Below are positions 15,947 through 23,995 of a stretch of DNA of 64,000 bases, in pieces; position 1 is the stretch's first letter; every line of letters starts with the position of its first letter. The notes beneath the pieces were generated by a model, which saw only the letters and a list, made by a program, of their open reading frames with translations, had not been told where the DNA came from and searched no databases. The position numbers and the translations under genes were made by a program. Origin of the DNA: Micromonospora sediminicola (GTDB lineage: Bacteria; Actinomycetota; Actinomycetes; Mycobacteriales; Micromonosporaceae). The DNA lies in contig NZ_FLRH01000004.1 in assembly GCF_900089585.1 (NCBI RefSeq), positions 737,001 through 801,000 on the forward strand, read 5' to 3'.

Positions 15947-16222
15947 TCAGAGCCGCAGCAGGCCGCCGGCCTCGTCCACCTGGTCGGCGGCCTCGTCGTC
16001 GAGCCAGACGCCACCGGTGGCGAGGTAGCGGAAGCGGTACTCCCCCGGGCCGAGCCGTACGGTCACGGTCCGGGTGCCGTCGCGGCGCGGCACCAGCTCG
16101 TGCCGGCCCGGCTCCCACCCGTTGAAGCAGCCGACCACGCTGACGGTGCCGGCCGGGGCGTCCCGCGGGAGGGAGAAGGTCACCCGGGTCTGGTTGCCGA
16201 AGAGCTTGTTGCGCTTGATCAC
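15947..16222 (-). CDS. Small CBM48/isoamylase early-set domain protein
   Basis: 91 residues made almost entirely of one glycogen-binding-like (CBM48/AMPK1) domain: VTFSLPRDAPAGTVSVVG, then FNGWEP and a late YRFRYLATGGVWLDDEAAD. FNGW and the F-R-Y strand are the usual carbohydrate-binding signature. The GTG at 16222 is chosen because GGAGGA lies about four bases upstream and the product (IKRNKLFGNQTRVTF) matches free-standing family members. These proteins may attach to alpha-glucans or act as partner modules; no catalytic domain is present. It is divergent from the cysteine-rich gene. Confidence 0.8.
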   Translation of the reverse strand: MIKRNKLFGNQTRVTFSLPRDAPAGTVSVVGCFNGWEPGRHELVPRRDGTRTVTVRLGPGEYRFRYLATGGVWLDDEAADQVDEAGGLLRL

Positions 16223-16375
16223 GGATCCTCCGGATTTGCAGCGGTCACCACAGTCAACGCACGACACGCCGGGAGCGACTCGCCGTCGGGCCGGACCAGG
16301 TTCGCCCGTTCCGGTTGCCCTGGTGTGTCGAGCACGCGACCCTGGGGTGACAGGTCCGTTTTCGGGGGGTTTCGC

Positions 16376-16636
16376 ATGGCTACCTGTGAAGTTTGCGGCA
16401 ACGACTACTGGATGGCGTTCGAGGTGCGCACGGTCGACGGGTCCCGGCACACGTTCGACTGCTTCGAGTGCGCGGTGCACAAGATGGCGCCGGTGTGCGA
16501 GCACTGCCAGATCAAGATCGTCGGGCACGGCGTCGAGGTCTCCGGCCGCTTCTTCTGCTGCGCCCACTGCGCGCGGGCGGTCGAGGGCGACCAGGGCGCC
16601 GAGATCCGCGACGCGGTCGGCGCCCGCCCCGCCTAG
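16376..16636 (+). CDS. Cysteine-rich zinc-binding protein, metallothionein-like
   Basis: 86 residues with nine cysteines in CxxC-type pairs: CEVC (4-7), CFEC, CEHC and FCCAHC, plus scattered histidines (HTF, HKM, HCQ, HGV). This pattern suggests two zinc ribbons or a small metal cluster, and similar actinomycete proteins are sometimes labelled prokaryotic metallothionein. It has no signal peptide. The function is not known; metal buffering or redox sensing is plausible given MsrB and the TlpA/CcdA pair nearby. The upstream 150 bp contain a T4-C-G6-T3 block right before the ATG but no strong Shine-Dalgarno. Confidence 0.7.
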   Translation: MATCEVCGNDYWMAFEVRTVDGSRHTFDCFECAVHKMAPVCEHCQIKIVGHGVEVSGRFFCCAHCARAVEGDQGAEIRDAVGARPA

Positions 16637-16682
16637 ACGAACCGTAAGTGAGCAGTAAGGGTTGCCGCCGGTCGGGCCTGGT

Positions 16683-16694
16683 TAGCATCCGGCC
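16683..16694 (+). promoter_or_regulatory. Leaderless promoter for the TlpA-like gene
   Basis: TAGCAT (16683-16688) lies exactly six bases before the ATG at 16695; TTGCCG at 16662-16667 could serve as a weak -35. Upstream, GTAAG appears twice with 11-base spacing (about 16644 and 16655), a pattern seen in OmpR-type binding sites. Confidence 0.45.
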
Positions 16695-17279
16695 ATGCCC
16701 GCCACCGGATCGTCGCTGCTGCCACTGACACTGACACTGACCGCCGTGCTCGCCCTCGCCGGCTGCGCCGGGGCCGACCGCCCGGCCGCCGAGTCGGCCC
16801 CGGGCACCCCGACGTCGGCGCCCACGACACCCGCCGGGACGACCGCCGCGCCCACCGGCTCCGCCGCCGCGCCGGTCCCCGCCGTGCTGGACTTCACGGT
16901 ACGCACGATCGACGGGAAGCCCTTCGCCGGCAGCGCCCTGGCCGGGAAGCCGGCCGTGCTGTGGTTCTGGGCGGCCTGGTGCGGCCGCTGCCGGGGCGTC
17001 GCCGGGGACGTGGCCGCGCTGCGCCGGGACCACGCCGACCGGGTCAACCTCATCGGGGTGGCCGGGCTGGGCAGCGGCGACGAGGCGATGCGGCGGTTCG
17101 CCGGCGACACCGGCATCGCGGAGTTCCCCAACCTGGCCGACGACGAGGGCGAGGTGTGGCGCCGGTTCGGCGTCCGCAGCCAGGAGTGGTACGTGCTGCT
17201 GGACTCCGCCGGCCGGGTGACGCACTCCGGCGCCCTGTCCCAGGCGGAGCTGCGCCGTCGCGTCGCCGGGCTGACCTGA
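16695..17279 (+). CDS. TlpA/ResA-like thioredoxin-fold lipoprotein
   Basis: 194 residues. The signal peptide ends in the lipobox LAGC, so the protein should be anchored on the outer face of the membrane. A Thr/Ala/Pro linker (about 25-60) leads into a redoxin domain with WAAWCGRCRG; the CGRC pair is the redox centre. It probably keeps extracytoplasmic thiols, such as cytochrome c haem-binding cysteines or MsrB-type clients, reduced, using electrons passed by the CcdA protein encoded one base downstream. The ATG start lies six bases after a -10-like TAGCAT. Confidence 0.88.
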   Translation: MPATGSSLLPLTLTLTAVLALAGCAGADRPAAESAPGTPTSAPTTPAGTTAAPTGSAAAPVPAVLDFTVRTIDGKPFAGSALAGKPAVLWFWAAWCGRCRGVAGDVAALRRDHADRVNLIGVAGLGSGDEAMRRFAGDTGIAEFPNLADDEGEVWRRFGVRSQEWYVLLDSAGRVTHSGALSQAELRRRVAGLT

Positions 17280-17280
17280 C

Positions 17281-18204
17281 ATGCCCGACGCCCCGTACGG
17301 CCTGGCCCTGGCCGCCGGCCTGCTCGCCGCGGTGAACCCGTGCGGCTTCGCGCTGCTGCCCGCGTACCTGTCGGTGCTGGTGTCGGGCGAGGGCCCGGCG
17401 GCCGCCCGGGGGCCGCTCGCGCCGGTGGGCCGGGCGCTGGCCCTGACCGCCGCGATGACCGTCGGCTTCGTCGCGGTCTTCGGCACGTTCGGCCTGCTCG
17501 CCGGCCCGGCCGCGGACGCGGTGGCGCGTCGCCTGCCCTGGGTGTCGGTGCTGATCGGGGTGGCGCTGGTGGCGGCCGGCGTCTGGCTGGTCACGGGCCG
17601 GCAACTGCCGGCGTTCACCCCGCGCCCGGCGGCCGGTCCCGCGGTACGGGCCCGGTTCGGCCCGATGGCCCTCTTCGGCGCGGCGTACGCGGTCGCGTCG
17701 CTCGGGTGCACGATCGGCCCGTTCCTGGCCGTGGTGGTCGCCGGCTTCCGGGCCGGCAGTCCGCTCGCCGGCATGGGCCTCTTCGTGGCGTACGCCCTGG
17801 GCATGGGGTTGGCGGTCGGCGCCGCCGCGCTCGCCGTGGCGCTGGCCCGGGAGTCGCTGGTCCGGCGCACCCGCCGCGCGGCGCCGCTGCTCGGCCGGCT
17901 CGCCGGCGTGCTGCTCGTGCTCACCGGCGGCTACGTGGCCTGGTACGGCTGGTACGAGGTGCGCCTGTTCGCCGGCGGCGGCGCGGACGACCCGGTGATC
18001 GCCGTGGCCGGCCGGGTGCAGGGTTGGGTGAGCGACGGGTTGGCCCGCCTCGGACCGTGGGGGGTGGCCACCGTGGTCGCCGCCCTGGTGGCGGTGGGCG
18101 TGGTCGGCACGGTGGCCCGCCGCGTCGGCGCCGCGCGCTCCGCCGGGGTCGCCGCGCCGGCGCGGCCCGACGTCGAGTCCACCGCCGAGGTGGACGCGTC
18201 CTAA
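17281..18204 (+). CDS. ccdA: CcdA/DsbD-type membrane thiol transporter
   Basis: 307 residues with six or more TMs. The two redox cysteines sit in the family positions: VNPCGFALLPAYLS near residue 20 and SLGCTIGP in the middle. CcdA carries reducing power from cytoplasmic thioredoxin across the membrane. It follows the TlpA-like lipoprotein gene with a one-base gap, so the two form a transfer pair. The C-terminus has an extra TM and a tail of about 60 residues not needed in the core family. Its stop codon TAA is part of the -10-like element of the next gene. Confidence 0.9.
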   Translation: MPDAPYGLALAAGLLAAVNPCGFALLPAYLSVLVSGEGPAAARGPLAPVGRALALTAAMTVGFVAVFGTFGLLAGPAADAVARRLPWVSVLIGVALVAAGVWLVTGRQLPAFTPRPAAGPAVRARFGPMALFGAAYAVASLGCTIGPFLAVVVAGFRAGSPLAGMGLFVAYALGMGLAVGAAALAVALARESLVRRTRRAAPLLGRLAGVLLVLTGGYVAWYGWYEVRLFAGGGADDPVIAVAGRVQGWVSDGLARLGPWGVATVVAALVAVGVVGTVARRVGAARSAGVAAPARPDVESTAEVDAS

Positions 18205-18213
18205 CATCGCGGG
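18202..18213 (+). promoter_or_regulatory. Leaderless promoter overlapping the ccdA stop
   Basis: TAACAT (18202-18207) begins with the ccdA stop codon and ends six bases before the ATG at 18214, so the following acetyltransferase can have its own leaderless transcript. Confidence 0.45.
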
Positions 18214-18660
18214 ATGCCGCCGTCCGTCGACTCACACGTCGCGGCGTTCACCGAACTGGACGCCCGCACCTTCCACGACCTGCTCCGGCTGCGCATCGAC
18301 GTGTTCGTGGTCGAGCAGTCCTGCCCGTACCCGGAACTCGACGGCCGGGACGTCGAGCCCGGCACCCGCCACCTCTGGCTGACCCGCGACGGCGCCGTGC
18401 TGGCGTACCTGCGGATCCTGGCCGACCCCGACGGCGTGGCCCGGATCGGGCGGGTGGTGGTGGCGCCGGCCGCCCGCGGCGCGGGCCTGGCCGGCGCGCT
18501 GATGACCGAGGCGCTGGCCGAGGTGGGCGAGCGGCCGTGCGTGCTGGAGGCGCAGACGCACCTGGTGGCGTTCTACGCCGGGCACGGCTTCGCGGTCGAC
18601 GGCCCCGGCTACGTGGAGGACGGCATCCCGCACACCCCGATGCGCCGGAATCCCAACTAA
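18214..18660 (+). CDS. ElaA-type GNAT acetyltransferase
   Basis: 148 residues. The N-terminal FHDLLRLRIDVFVVEQSCPYPELDGRD is the ElaA signature (R-x-x-VFVVEQ-x-CPY-x-E-x-D). The acetyl-CoA loop reads RVVVAPAARGAGLAGALM and the end is FYAGHGFAVDGPGYVEDGIPHTPMRR. ElaA proteins are cytoplasmic acetyltransferases without a firmly assigned substrate. It starts 9 bp after ccdA but probably has its own promoter (TAACAT-N6-ATG). Confidence 0.9.
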   Translation: MPPSVDSHVAAFTELDARTFHDLLRLRIDVFVVEQSCPYPELDGRDVEPGTRHLWLTRDGAVLAYLRILADPDGVARIGRVVVAPAARGAGLAGALMTEALAEVGERPCVLEAQTHLVAFYAGHGFAVDGPGYVEDGIPHTPMRRNPN

Positions 18661-18689
18661 TTGACGCCTGTCGCTTTCTGTGGCAGCGT
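18661..18689 (+). promoter_or_regulatory. Candidate promoter of the LPMO gene
   Basis: TTGACG at 18661-18666, a 17-base spacer and CAGCGT at 18684-18689 precede the LPMO gene by about 85 bp. The -35 is good, the -10 weak. I see no CebR-type operator in the leader. Confidence 0.4.
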
Positions 18690-18772
18690 GCGGACGGAGC
18701 CGCCACGCGGGAGAGGGCAACTCCCGACAGTCCGGGCGTCGTGCACCGACATCCCCACCCCGGAGGCTTCAC

Positions 18773-19879
18773 ATGTCCACTCCGTACCGCCGTCGCGTCC
18801 CGCTCGCGGCGGCGATCCTCGGCGTCTGCGCGGTCGTCGCGGCGCTGCTCACCACCGCGTTCTCCGGCCCGGCCTCGGCGCACGGGTCGGTGGTCGACCC
18901 GGCGTCGCGCAACTACGGCTGCTGGCAGCGCTGGGGCGGCGACTTCCAGAACCCGGCGATGGCCACCCAGGACCCGATGTGCTGGCAGGCCTGGCAGGCC
19001 GACCCGAGCGCCATGTGGAACTGGAACGGCCTGTTCCGCGAGGGCGTCGCCGGCAACCACCAGGGCGCCATCCCGGACGGCCAGCTGTGCAGCGGCGGGC
19101 GCACCTCCGCCGGCCGCTACAACGCGCTCGACACGGTCGGCGCCTGGAAGACCACGTCCATCTCCAACAACTTCCGGATCAAGCTGTTCGACCAGGCCAG
19201 CCACGGCGCCGACTACATCCGGGTGTACGTGACCAAGCAGGGCTTCAACGCGTTGACCACGCCGCTGCGCTGGAGCGACCTGGAGCAGGTCGGCCAGATC
19301 GGCAACACCCCGGCCAGCCAGTGGACGCCCGAGACCTCGGGCGTGTCCATCCAGGTGCCGGCGAACGCGCCGGGCCGCACCGGCCGGCACATCGTCTACA
19401 CCATCTGGCAGGCCAGCCACCTGGACCAGTCCTACTACCTCTGCAGTGACGTGGACTTCGGCGGGGCCGGCCCGTCGCCGACCACCACGCCGACCGCATC
19501 GCCCACCGCATCGCCGACCACCTCGCCGACGGGCGGCCCGACCACGCCGCCGAGCACGCCGAACCCGGCCGGGGGCTGCACCGCGACCTACCAGATCACC
19601 GGTCAGTGGGGCGGCGGCTTCCAGGCCGAGGTGAAGGTGACCAACGGCGGCGGGTCGCCGATCCGCGGCTGGTCGGTGAGCTGGAACTACCAGAACGGGC
19701 AGCAGGTCAGCTCGGCGTGGAACGCCACGGTGACCACGAGCGGGACCCTGGTCACGGCCCGCAACGTGTCCTACAACGGTGCGCTGGCGCCGGGGGCGAG
19801 CACCTCGTTCGGCTTCACCGGCACCACGACCGGCACCAACCCGGTGCCGGGCATCCTCTCCTGCACCACGGCCGCCTGA
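18773..19879 (+). CDS. Secreted AA10 lytic polysaccharide monooxygenase with CBM2
   Basis: 368 residues; CGGAGG sits seven bases before the ATG. A signal peptide ends GPASA and exposes the mature N-terminal His in HGSVVDPASRNYGC, the first ligand of the copper histidine brace. The second His is probably in HIVYTIWQASHLDQSYYLC. Conserved cysteines and WNWNGLF fit the AA10 family. A Thr/Pro/Ser linker (PTTTPTASPTASPTTS) leads to a C-terminal CBM2 (CTATYQITGQWGGGFQAEV to the last Cys), which binds cellulose or chitin. The enzyme oxidatively cleaves crystalline polysaccharide outside the cell. It is monocistronic and followed by a palindromic repeat. Confidence 0.94.
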   Translation: MSTPYRRRVPLAAAILGVCAVVAALLTTAFSGPASAHGSVVDPASRNYGCWQRWGGDFQNPAMATQDPMCWQAWQADPSAMWNWNGLFREGVAGNHQGAIPDGQLCSGGRTSAGRYNALDTVGAWKTTSISNNFRIKLFDQASHGADYIRVYVTKQGFNALTTPLRWSDLEQVGQIGNTPASQWTPETSGVSIQVPANAPGRTGRHIVYTIWQASHLDQSYYLCSDVDFGGAGPSPTTTPTASPTASPTTSPTGGPTTPPSTPNPAGGCTATYQITGQWGGGFQAEVKVTNGGGSPIRGWSVSWNYQNGQQVSSAWNATVTTSGTLVTARNVSYNGALAPGASTSFGFTGTTTGTNPVPGILSCTTAA

Positions 19880-19891
19880 CCACCCCGCAGT

Positions 19892-19972
19892 AAGGAAGGG
19901 CCCCCTCTTAACACGTCGGTGTTAAGAGGGGGCCCTTCCTCTACCGGAGGCGTTAAAAGGGGGCCCTTCCTT
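19892..19972 (-). repeat. GGGCCC/TTAACG repeat, locus A (direct-direct-inverted form)
   Basis: Three half-units. 19893-19914 and 19919-19940 are perfect 22-base inverted arms with loop GTCG; 19951-19972 is a further half-unit in the same sense as the second, joined by CTACCGGAGG. Read on the minus strand this is AAGGAAGGGCCCC...TTAACG, then CCTCCGGTAG, then a second half-unit, then the inverted one. It sits between the convergent LPMO and hemQ genes and could terminate both. Confidence 0.9.
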
Positions 19973-20674
19973 TCACACCAGGCAGGTGACGATGTCGGCG
20001 ACCGGGCGGCGCCGGCCGGTGTAGAAGGGAATCTCCTCCCGCACGTGCCGGCGGGCCCCCGAGGCCCGCAGGTCGCGCATCAGGTCCACGATCCGGTGCA
20101 GCTCGTCGGCCTCGAACGCGAGCATCCACTCGTAGTCGCCGAGCGCGAACGACGCGACCGTGTTGGCCCGCACGTCCGGGTAGCCCCGGGCCATCTTGCC
20201 GTGCTCGGCCAGCAGCTCGCGCCGCTCGGCGTCGGGCAGCAGGTACCACTCGTAGGAGCGGACGAACGGGTAGACGCACAGGTAGGCGCGGGGCTCCTCG
20301 TCGGCCAGGAACGCCGGGATGTGGCTCTTGTTGAACTCGGCGGGCCGGTGCAGCGCCATCTGCGACCAGACCGGGGTGAGCGCCCGCCCCAGCGTGGTGC
20401 GACGGAACCGCAGGTACGCGTCCTGGAGCGCGTCGCTGGACGACGAATGCCACCAGATCATCAGGTCCGCGTCGGCGCGCAGGCCGGCGACGTCGTAGGT
20501 GCCCCGGATCGTCACGTCCTTGCCGGCCAGCTCCGCGAAGAGCGACTCGACCTCGTCGACGACGTTCTCCCGCAACGAGGGCAGCGGGCTGGTGGCCCGG
20601 TACACCGACCACATGGTGTAGCGGATGGTCTCGTTGAGCTCCCGCAGCCGCGCCGCGTTGGTCTGCTCGGTCAT
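19973..20674 (-). CDS. hemQ: Coproheme decarboxylase HemQ (chlorite-dismutase fold)
   Basis: 233 residues. It performs the last step of the coproporphyrin-dependent haem route, oxidative decarboxylation of coproheme to haem b. Family features visible are YTMWSVYRATSPLP at the start, DVAGLRADADLMIWWH, the region EFNKSHIPAFL, a Tyr-rich PFVRSYEWYLL and the C-terminal REEIPFYTGRRR. The start ATG overlaps the hemY stop (ATGA), so translation is coupled in hemE-hemY-hemQ. The ferrochelatase gene is not in the window. Confidence 0.95.
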   Translation of the reverse strand: MTEQTNAARLRELNETIRYTMWSVYRATSPLPSLRENVVDEVESLFAELAGKDVTIRGTYDVAGLRADADLMIWWHSSSSDALQDAYLRFRRTTLGRALTPVWSQMALHRPAEFNKSHIPAFLADEEPRAYLCVYPFVRSYEWYLLPDAERRELLAEHGKMARGYPDVRANTVASFALGDYEWMLAFEADELHRIVDLMRDLRASGARRHVREEIPFYTGRRRPVADIVTCLV

Positions 20675-22077
20675 GCTGCCGATCCTCCCAGTGCCGTGAT
20701 GATCTCTTCGGCCGCCGTCTCGCCGGAGCGGACGCAGACCGGGATGCCGACGCCGTCGTAACCGGCGCCGGCCACTGCCAACGTCGGGTGGGCGCCGCGC
20801 AGCGCCGTCCGGACCGCCGCCACCCGGTCGGCGTGCCCGGGGGTGTACTGCGGCAGCGCCCCGCCCCACCGCTGCACGTGCCGGGCCACCGGGGTGGGCA
20901 GCGGCGCGCCCAGCACCGCCGACAGCTCCCGGTGCACGGTCGCGGCCAGGTCGTCGTCGGTGAGCTGGAGCGACGTCTCGTCGCCGTAGCGGCCCACCGA
21001 GGCGCGCACCAGCGCCAGCCCGTCCGGCCGGCGCAGGTGCCCCCACTTGGTGGTGAAGAACGTGGACGCCTTGATCAGCAGGCCCTCGGCGGCCGGCACC
21101 AGGAAGCCGGACAGCTCCGGCAGGTCCGGGCCGGGCAGCGCGAGGGTGACCAGGGCGACGCTGGCGTAGTCCAACGCGCCGACGGTGTCCGCCTCCGCCG
21201 GCGCCGCGCCGGCGAGCAGCCGGGCGGCCGGTCGGGCCGGCACCGCGAGCAGCACCGCGTCGGCGTCCACCTGTTCGGCGTCGCGGGTCGGCCCGACGGT
21301 GAGTTGCCAGCCGGTCGGGGTGCGGCGCAGCTCGCGTACCGCCGCGTCCCGGCGGATCGTCGCCCCGCTCGCCCGCGCCGCGGCCTCGACCAGCGTGCTC
21401 AGCCCGCCGGCGAGGGTGCCGAAGACGGGAGCGCCGGGGGCGCGTGGCGCGGCGGCCTGCGCCGCGCGTACCGCACCGACGAGCGTGTGCTCGGCGCGGG
21501 CCGCGCGGGCCAGCGCCGGCATGGTGGTGACCAGGGAGAGGTCGTCGGCCCGGCCGGCGTAGACGCCGCCGAGCATCGGGTCGACCAGCCGGTCCACCAC
21601 CGCGTCGCCGAGCCGCTGGCGGACCAGCGCCCCGACCGCGACGTCCTCGTCCGGCGCCAGCAGCGGGCAGCCCGCGTCGCGGTCGGCGTCCGCCGGCCGC
21701 GCCACCGCCGCCACCTTCTCCAGATCCCCGGGTACGCCGACCAGCGTGCCGCCCGGCACCGGGCGCAGCCCGCCGTCGACCAGCAGGGCGGCCTGCCCGA
21801 CGGTCGGGTGCACGATCGAGGCGTCCAGCCCGAGCCGGCGGGCCAGGGTGACCGCCGCCGACTCGCCGCCGGCCGGGTCCCGCATCAGGAACGACTCGGC
21901 CCCGAACTCGACCGGACCACCGGCCAGCTCACCGGTGCGCAGCTTGCCGCCGAGCCGACCGGACTGCTCGTACACGGTGATCTCGGTGCCGGCGGGCGCG
22001 CGGTCGCGCAACCGGACGGCGGCGGCCAACCCGGTGATCCCGCCACCGACGATCGCCACCCGCCACGGTCGCGCCAC
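20671..22077 (-). CDS. hemY: Coproporphyrinogen III/protoporphyrinogen oxidase HemY
   Basis: 468 residues. FAD-binding N-terminus RVAIVGGGITGLAAAVRLRD and the closing dinucleotide/FAD segment HPTLAVAGAGYDGVGIPVC are typical of HemG/HemY-type oxidases. In actinobacteria the enzyme oxidises coproporphyrinogen III to coproporphyrin III. The GTG at 22077 is chosen for AGGAGG a few bases upstream; that ribosome-binding site overlaps the hemE stop region, with an 8-bp gap. It lies between hemE and hemQ, the expected operon order. Confidence 0.94.
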   Translation of the reverse strand: MARPWRVAIVGGGITGLAAAVRLRDRAPAGTEITVYEQSGRLGGKLRTGELAGGPVEFGAESFLMRDPAGGESAAVTLARRLGLDASIVHPTVGQAALLVDGGLRPVPGGTLVGVPGDLEKVAAVARPADADRDAGCPLLAPDEDVAVGALVRQRLGDAVVDRLVDPMLGGVYAGRADDLSLVTTMPALARAARAEHTLVGAVRAAQAAAPRAPGAPVFGTLAGGLSTLVEAAARASGATIRRDAAVRELRRTPTGWQLTVGPTRDAEQVDADAVLLAVPARPAARLLAGAAPAEADTVGALDYASVALVTLALPGPDLPELSGFLVPAAEGLLIKASTFFTTKWGHLRRPDGLALVRASVGRYGDETSLQLTDDDLAATVHRELSAVLGAPLPTPVARHVQRWGGALPQYTPGHADRVAAVRTALRGAHPTLAVAGAGYDGVGIPVCVRSGETAAEEIITALGGSAA

Positions 22078-22085
22078 GACTCCTC

Positions 22086-23177
22086 CTAGCGGGCCGGTCG
22101 CGCGGACAGCTCGTGCACCAGCGCGACCACCCGGGTCAGCACGTCGGGGTCGGTCTCCGGCAGGACGCCGTGGCCGAGGTTGAACACGTGGCCGGGGGCG
22201 GCCCGGCCCTGCTCGACGATGCGCCGCACCTCGGCCTCCACCACCGGCCACGGGGCGAGCAGCACGGTCGGGTCGAGGTTGCCCTGCACCGCCTTGTCCG
22301 ACCCGATCCGGCGGGTGGCCACGTCCAGCGGGGTACGCCAGTCCACGCCGACCACGTCGGCGCCGGCCTCGCCCATGGCGCCGAGCAGCTCGCCGGTGCC
22401 CACCCCGAAGTGGATCCGGGGCACGCCGGCGTCGGCGAGCCCGCCCAGCACGTACGTCGAGTGCGGCAGCACGAAGCGGCGGTAGTCGGCCTCGGACAGC
22501 GCGCCGGCCCAGGAGTCGAAGAGCTGCACCGCGGAGACGCCGGCGTCGATCTGGACCCGCAGGAACGACAGCGTCACCTCGGCCAGCCGGGCGCAGAGCG
22601 CGTGCCACAGCTCCGGGTCGCCGTACATCAGCGCCTTGGTCTTCGCGTGGGTCCGCGACGGCCCGCCCTCGACCAGGTAGCTGGCCAGCGTGAACGGCGC
22701 CCCGGCGAAGCCGATCAACGGGGTGTCGCCCAGCTCGACGACGAGTTGCCGGACCGCCTCGTCCACGTAGGACACCTCGTCGCGGCCGATCGGGGAGATC
22801 CGTTCGACGTCGGCGGCGGTCCGCACCGGCTCGGCCACCACCGGCCCGGTTCCGGGCACGATGTCCAGGTCGATCCCGGCCGCCGCCACCGGCACCACGA
22901 TGTCGCTGAACAGGATCGCCGCGTCCACCCCGTGCCGGCGGACCGGCTGGAGCGTGATCTCGGTGACCAGTTCGGGCCGGCGGCACGACTCCAGCATCGG
23001 CACGCTGGCCCGGATCTCCCGGTACTCCGGCAACGACCGGCCGGCCTGGCGCATGAACCAGACCGGGGTGTGCGGGCCCGGCTCGCGCCGGCAGGCGCGC
23101 ACGAAGGGCGAGTCGGCCGGCCCGCCGCGGCGGGGTTCTCCGTCTCGGGCGGCAGTGCCCGTGGTGTCGGTGGTCAT
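22086..23177 (-). CDS. hemE: Uroporphyrinogen decarboxylase HemE
   Basis: 363 residues. It converts uroporphyrinogen III to coproporphyrinogen III in the cytoplasm. The substrate-binding motif TPVWFMRQAGRSLPEYRE and the SDIVVPVAAAGIDLD, GFAGAPFTLASYLVEGG and HFGVGTGELL segments are all intact. The ATG at 23177 lies seven bases after a -10-like CACGAT on the minus strand, so the mRNA may be nearly leaderless. It is the first gene of hemE-hemY-hemQ and divergent from the DUF3000 gene; a GGGCCC/TTAACG repeat lies in the gap. Confidence 0.96.
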   Translation of the reverse strand: MTTDTTGTAARDGEPRRGGPADSPFVRACRREPGPHTPVWFMRQAGRSLPEYREIRASVPMLESCRRPELVTEITLQPVRRHGVDAAILFSDIVVPVAAAGIDLDIVPGTGPVVAEPVRTAADVERISPIGRDEVSYVDEAVRQLVVELGDTPLIGFAGAPFTLASYLVEGGPSRTHAKTKALMYGDPELWHALCARLAEVTLSFLRVQIDAGVSAVQLFDSWAGALSEADYRRFVLPHSTYVLGGLADAGVPRIHFGVGTGELLGAMGEAGADVVGVDWRTPLDVATRRIGSDKAVQGNLDPTVLLAPWPVVEAEVRRIVEQGRAAPGHVFNLGHGVLPETDPDVLTRVVALVHELSARPAR

Positions 23178-23239
23178 CGCGGCAATCGTGCCACGCGCCC
23201 CGTCGGCGCCCACGCTCACCGTCCGCATTTGTGACGTAG

Positions 23240-23291
23240 AAGGAAGGGCCCCCGCTTAACGCCTGCGGTAGAGGAAGGGCCCCTTCTTAAC
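23240..23291 (+). repeat. GGGCCC/TTAACG repeat, locus B (direct-direct form)
   Basis: Two direct half-units, AAGGAAGGGCCCCCGCTTAACG (23240-23261, broken here: AAGGAAGGGCCCC then CGCTTAACG) and AGGAAGGGCCCCTTCTTAAC (23272-23291), joined by CCTGCGGTAG. No inverted third unit. This copy sits between two divergent genes (hemE and DUF3000), so it cannot be a terminator for either. Confidence 0.88.
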
Positions 23292-23338
23292 CGTCGATCA
23301 CCCGGCGCGCCGTCACGCGCGGCACGGCGGGGGCGGCA

Positions 23339-23350
23339 TAGGCTGCCCGC
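23339..23350 (+). promoter_or_regulatory. Leaderless promoter for the DUF3000 gene
   Basis: TAGGCT (23339-23344) is followed by six bases and the ATG at 23351. Confidence 0.5.
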
Positions 23351-23917
23351 ATGGCCCCCCCGATCGCGCTCCCGGAAACGTTCGCTCGCGCGGTCGCGGG
23401 GCTGCGGTCGGCGACACCCCGCCCGGAGATCGTGCTGGAGGAGGTCGGCGCCCCGCAGCGCCTGGCCCCGTACGCGTTCGCGCTCTCCGCCGCGGTGCTG
23501 CGCGACGACGACGAGGTGGCCACCGGCCGGCTGATCCTGCTGCACGACCCGGCCGGGCATGAGGCCTGGCAGGGCACGCTGCGGCTGGTCACCTACGTCA
23601 CCGCCGAGTTGGAGGTCGACCTGGCCAGCGACCCGCTGCTGCCGAGCGTGGGCTGGACCTGGCTGACCGACGCGCTGGACGCGCAGGGCGCCGGCCACCG
23701 GGCGATCGGCGGCACGGTCACGCAGACGCTCTCCACCCGGTTCGGCGAGCTGGCCGGGCCGCCCGCCGCCGGCGACATCGAGATCCGCGCCTCCTGGACG
23801 CCGCTGCGCGCCGACCTGGCCCCGCACCTGCTCGGCTGGTGCACCCTGCTGGCCTCCACCGCCGGCCTGCCGCCGCCCGGCGTCACGGCGCTGCCCCGCC
23901 GCGCCGGCGCCGCCTGA
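23351..23917 (+). CDS. DUF3000-family protein
   Basis: 188 residues, matching the actinobacterial DUF3000 family in length and in features such as RLILLHDPAGHEAWQGTLRLV and LGWCTLLASTAGLPPPG. It has no signal peptide or TM. The function is unknown, but the gene is kept beside hemE and rnd across actinobacteria (Rv2680 in M. tuberculosis). The ATG is preceded by TAGGCT-N6, a leaderless layout. Confidence 0.88.
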   Translation: MAPPIALPETFARAVAGLRSATPRPEIVLEEVGAPQRLAPYAFALSAAVLRDDDEVATGRLILLHDPAGHEAWQGTLRLVTYVTAELEVDLASDPLLPSVGWTWLTDALDAQGAGHRAIGGTVTQTLSTRFGELAGPPAAGDIEIRASWTPLRADLAPHLLGWCTLLASTAGLPPPGVTALPRRAGAA

Positions 23918-23918
23918 C

Positions 23919-23940
23919 CCGTCGACCGCGGGGTCGACGG
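23919..23940. terminator. Hairpin between convergent DUF3000 and membrane-protein genes
   Basis: CCGTCGACC-GCGG-GGTCGACGG, perfect nine-base arms directly after the DUF3000 stop; a second small hairpin (TCCCGGA/TCCGGAA) follows. It probably works in both directions. Confidence 0.5.
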
Positions 23941-23995
23941 CGGTCCCGGAGATCCGGAACGCCGCCCACCTCGTGGTCGACCGGGTGAAGCGCTG

